A DNA stretch of 64,000 bases, taken from the NCBI GenBank assembly GCA_030654075.1, contig JAURYB010000084.1, positions 1-64,000 of the forward strand, written 5' to 3'. Below, piece after piece: positions 61,407 through 64,000 of the stretch. The notes under the pieces are model-generated. The model was not told the DNA's origin. It worked only from the letters and a program-made list of their open reading frames with translations, and made no database searches. This DNA comes from Bacteroidales bacterium (GTDB lineage Bacteria; Bacteroidota; Bacteroidia; Bacteroidales; UBA4417). How positions within the stretch are numbered: the stretch's first letter is position 1; each line of letters opens with the position of its first letter. The position numbers were made by a program, and so were the translations under genes.

Positions 61407-63560
61407 TTACCCTTTCCTCAATGCTTCAAGCACTCTCTCCGGTGTCATAGGCATACGGTATAACCTGGCACCTGTAGCATCAAAAATGGCATTGGCAATC
61501 ACGGCACCAACTGCAATAATCGCTGGCTCACCGCCTCCCTGAGGAGCCTGATCTTTCCGGTCGAGGATTAAAGTTTCGATTTTCGGAAGCCAAGAGAATT
61601 TTGGGATTTCATAGGTGTCGAAACTACGGTTTTTAATATTGCCGCCTTCAAAAAGCAGTTCTTCTGTAAAAGTGTAGCCAAGCCCCATGGTGATACAGCC
61701 TTCCATCTGAATGGTTGCGCCTTCCGGATTCACACACAAACCCATATCCTGTGCGCAGACTATCCTGACAACTTCAACTTTTCCTGTACTCTTGTCAACC
61801 TTCACTTCGGCCATATGCGCTACCCAGGTTCCGGCATCAGTTCCGCAGGCAATGCCAATTCCTCTTCCACTTGGAAGTTTCCCGGCAACATATCCGAACT
61901 TATCTGCCACAGCTTTCAGACAGGCAATCATCTTTTCATCCTTCAGGTTCTTTAACCTGAATTCAAGCGGATCTATCCCTGCAGCGGATGCCATAATGTC
62001 GATCTGTACTTCCCTGGCGAACGTATTTGAATTGGCATTGGGCGCTCGCCACGCTCCTGTGCCAAATGGATGAACAGCTGGCGCATTCTTGTTCTGCCTG
62101 TAATGGCTTGCCTTTACATTAGGAATATCATAAATGGTTTCCGATCCGCGGGTGCCTCCATAATAAACATCATAATCCCAAAGCTTAATAACGCCATTCT
62201 TATCCATACCTGACTTAATTTTTATAACACCGGCCGGATGGAACATATCATAAAAAAACTCTTCGTCACGGGTCCAGACCAGCATTACTGGTTTGCCGGA
62301 CAGCTTAGCAAGCCTGGCTGCCTCAATCCCTTGTTGAGCCGCACCTTTTCCGCCAAAACCACCGCCAACAAAAGGTGTTATCACTCTTACCTTTTCAAGC
62401 TTAAATCCAAGTTCTTCCGCAATAGCTTCCTGCAAACCAAAAGGCGATTGTGTAGATGCCCATACTGTCATTTTATCACCTTCAAGTTGCGCCAGGGCAG
62501 AGTGTGTTTCAATAGCGGTATGTGCCAGGTAAGGATCAAGAAACTCAGATTCAATTATTTTTTCCGAAAGTTTTATTCCTGTCTCAAGATTCCCACTTGA
62601 CCTTATTTCATTGGAGCTTGAATCAGCCTTGAGCATCCATTCGAAAATAGTTTTATCGTTAACCGGTATTTCATTGAAGGAATATTCCGCCTCAATTTTT
62701 ACAATGGCCTGGTCGGCTCTTTCACGATCCTGATGAAGGACTGCAACCAGGTCACCATCATGGATTACTTGAATGCCGGTTGTTTTTTCTGCTGCCGAAT
62801 AATCTACAGATTTAAGTTTAGCTCCATGCGAAGGCGGACGCAATATCCGCGCAAAAACCATACCTGGCAATTTCAGATCGCCGGTATACTTGGCTTCTCC
62901 TGTAACTTTAAGAATTGCATCTGCATGGTTGTATGATTTCCCGACATAAGTAAACTTTGTAAAATCTTCGACTGCAGGTTTCACTTCGAGGAATTTTTCA
63001 ATCTTTTTACCTTTTGTAAGCTTGGCATAACTTACCGAATGAGATGGGTTTTTCGTGTCGGATATTATTCCATCCTTCACTTCAAGTTGCATAACAGGTA
63101 CTCCAAGTTTTTCAGAAGCCAGACTGAGAAGCACACCTCTGGCTTCGGCCGCGGCGGCTCTCATATTTGGGCCAAACGCTCTGGTGCTTAAAGAGCCCCA
63201 GGTTCCCTGGTCCCATGGACATAGGTCGGTATCGCCCAGCACCATTTTTACTCTCTCAAACGGAACATTAAGTTCATCAGCCATCATCTGCGCCAGAGAA
63301 GTGATAATGCCCTGTCCCATTTCGATCTTTCCTGTGTAACAGGTAACCGTTCCATCCTCTGCTATCCGAAGGAATGCATTATAGTCTTTGGGCAGTCTCC
63401 TGCCTTGTTCAGGCGTGCCGCCAAACAGGTCAAGGATGGTCCATGAATTGAAAAAAACGAATAGCCCGCCTCCCAAAAGCTGAACAAAATTTCTTCGTTT
63501 CATTCCTGATCCTTCAGTAGTTTGGATTAATTTCTCCGGGTTTGTTTTTCTGGTTTTCAT
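61407..63560 (-). CDS. Molybdopterin-binding subunit of a xanthine dehydrogenase-family hydroxylase
   Basis: This protein of about 717 residues is the large subunit of an isoquinoline 1-oxidoreductase/aldehyde oxidase-type molybdenum hydroxylase. It has a twin-arginine-like start (K-R-R-N-F-V-Q-L-L) near residue 20, so it is probably exported folded by Tat. Typical motifs are K-I-E-M-G-Q-G near residue 80, G-G-G-F-G-G-K-G in the middle and the late G-G-G-E-P with the catalytic glutamate. The frame extends to 63638 but ATG 63560 gives the expected N-terminus and lies 2 bp after the [2Fe-2S] subunit stop. The substrate, an aldehyde or N-heterocycle, is not known. Confidence 0.9.
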   Translation of the reverse strand: MKTRKTNPEKLIQTTEGSGMKRRNFVQLLGGGLFVFFNSWTILDLFGGTPEQGRRLPKDYNAFLRIAEDGTVTCYTGKIEMGQGIITSLAQMMADELNVPFERVKMVLGDTDLCPWDQGTWGSLSTRAFGPNMRAAAAEARGVLLSLASEKLGVPVMQLEVKDGIISDTKNPSHSVSYAKLTKGKKIEKFLEVKPAVEDFTKFTYVGKSYNHADAILKVTGEAKYTGDLKLPGMVFARILRPPSHGAKLKSVDYSAAEKTTGIQVIHDGDLVAVLHQDRERADQAIVKIEAEYSFNEIPVNDKTIFEWMLKADSSSNEIRSSGNLETGIKLSEKIIESEFLDPYLAHTAIETHSALAQLEGDKMTVWASTQSPFGLQEAIAEELGFKLEKVRVITPFVGGGFGGKGAAQQGIEAARLAKLSGKPVMLVWTRDEEFFYDMFHPAGVIKIKSGMDKNGVIKLWDYDVYYGGTRGSETIYDIPNVKASHYRQNKNAPAVHPFGTGAWRAPNANSNTFAREVQIDIMASAAGIDPLEFRLKNLKDEKMIACLKAVADKFGYVAGKLPSGRGIGIACGTDAGTWVAHMAEVKVDKSTGKVEVVRIVCAQDMGLCVNPEGATIQMEGCITMGLGYTFTEELLFEGGNIKNRSFDTYEIPKFSWLPKIETLILDRKDQAPQGGGEPAIIAVGAVIANAIFDATGARLYRMPMTPERVLEALRKG

Positions 63561-63562
63561 AC

Positions 63563-64000
63563 TTATTTCTCTCCTTCCATTTCTTTTGCAGCAGTTTGAA
63601 CGGCTTCGATAATACGTATATGCGCTCCGCAGCGGCACAGGTTGTCTTCCATTCCAGCCTTAATCTCCTGTGTGGTTGGCGATGGATTTTTTAAAAGTAA
63701 ACCTGTTGCATTCATAATCATGCCCGGAGTGCAGAAACCGCATTGCAAAGCATCGTGCTCAACAAATGCTTTCTGAACAGGGTGTAACTTGCCCTCTTTT
63801 GCAAGTCCTTCGATGGTAACAACACTTTTACCTTCAACTTCACTCAGGGCAAGAGTACACGATCGTACTGGTTCCTGGTCGATCAATACAGTGCATGAAC
63901 CACAGAAGCCTATCCCGCATCCGTACTTGGTTCCCGTTAATCCGAAGTGATTTCGCAAAACCCATAACAGAGTCAGGTTGGGATCGATCAGGACTTCCGT
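63563..64000 (-). CDS. [2Fe-2S] subunit of the molybdenum hydroxylase, 5' end outside the window
   Basis: The frame is open to the window edge, so the N-terminus is missing. The visible part holds both iron-sulfur clusters: the ferredoxin-type Y-G-C-G-I-G-F-C-G-S-C with a later Cys, and the C-G-F-C-T-P plus C-R-C-G helical cluster. It passes electrons from the molybdenum subunit encoded 2 bp downstream. The L-T-L-L-W-V-L-R sequence just before the first cluster is normal for the family, so no damage is seen, only truncation by the window. Confidence 0.93.
   Translation of the reverse strand, partial: TEVLIDPNLTLLWVLRNHFGLTGTKYGCGIGFCGSCTVLIDQEPVRSCTLALSEVEGKSVVTIEGLAKEGKLHPVQKAFVEHDALQCGFCTPGMIMNATGLLLKNPSPTTQEIKAGMEDNLCRCGAHIRIIEAVQTAAKEMEGEK

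Noticed and set aside
63561-63638. The 26-codon N-terminal extension of the molybdopterin subunit.
   Set aside because: It overlaps the end of the [2Fe-2S] subunit gene, and the ATG at 63560 gives the normal start with a Tat-like signal.

Overview
The window comes from a Bacteroidota chromosome, probably a Bacteroidales/Marinilabiliales-type organism. The evidence is two SusC/SusD pairs, three proteins with type IX secretion C-terminal domains, surface lipoproteins with the C-x-K-D/E export pattern, TAnnTTTG-type promoters, a DUF3098 gene beside ftsX/uppP/truB, and an HU gene next to a 29-residue AURKAIP1/COX24-type ribosomal miniprotein and rng. The species cannot be named from sequence alone.

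Region 1 (1-7206, all minus) is a cluster of unknown function. It encodes a helical protein, a long coiled-coil membrane protein with a C-terminal zinc ribbon, a four-helix membrane protein, an SPFH protein with about four zinc ribbons, and, 0.9 kb upstream, a zinc-ribbon/TonB fusion. Region 2 (7800-10260) is housekeeping: tRNA-Phe, HU, the bS22-like miniprotein and RNase E/G, with strong hairpin terminators.

Region 3 (10435-39004) is an alpha-glucan utilisation locus. A LacI regulator at 25331 separates two leftward gene sets. One runs susC, susD, susE-like, susF-like, cytoplasmic GH13, a beta-phosphoglucomutase/GH65 phosphorylase fusion and a uridine-kinase-like gene. The other runs GH92, a GH127/esterase fusion, a periplasmic GH13 and a T9SS-secreted GH13. 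An AraC regulator and an SLC45-like MFS sugar transporter follow. The inferred route is surface cutting and capture, SusCD import, periplasmic trimming, MFS uptake of maltose-like sugars, phosphorolysis and conversion of beta-glucose-1-phosphate to glucose-6-phosphate. The regulatory gap holds a perfect 14-bp palindrome and a 24-unit tandem array of a 7-bp motif.

Region 4 (39073-42017) is a conserved envelope operon: ftsX, DUF3098, uppP, truB. Region 5 (42443-48689) is a mixed set: a PH-like protein, metallophosphoesterase, TolB-like propeller, a remnant of a sialate O-acetylesterase, two T9SS cargo proteins and a DUF421 membrane protein.

Region 6 (48836-61339) is the most unusual part. Seven tightly packed genes encode DcuC, an isoaspartyl-dipeptidase relative, an M14 carboxypeptidase, SusC, SusD, a DAACS symporter and an SGNH lipoprotein, opposite a MocR-type regulator. 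It looks like a SusCD locus for peptides or amides rather than glycans. The peptidase keeps its metal ligands but has changed substrate-contact residues, and the regulator has Arg and Asn where the PLP Lys and Asp belong. Region 7 (61407-64000) holds a molybdenum hydroxylase large subunit and a [2Fe-2S] subunit cut by the window edge.
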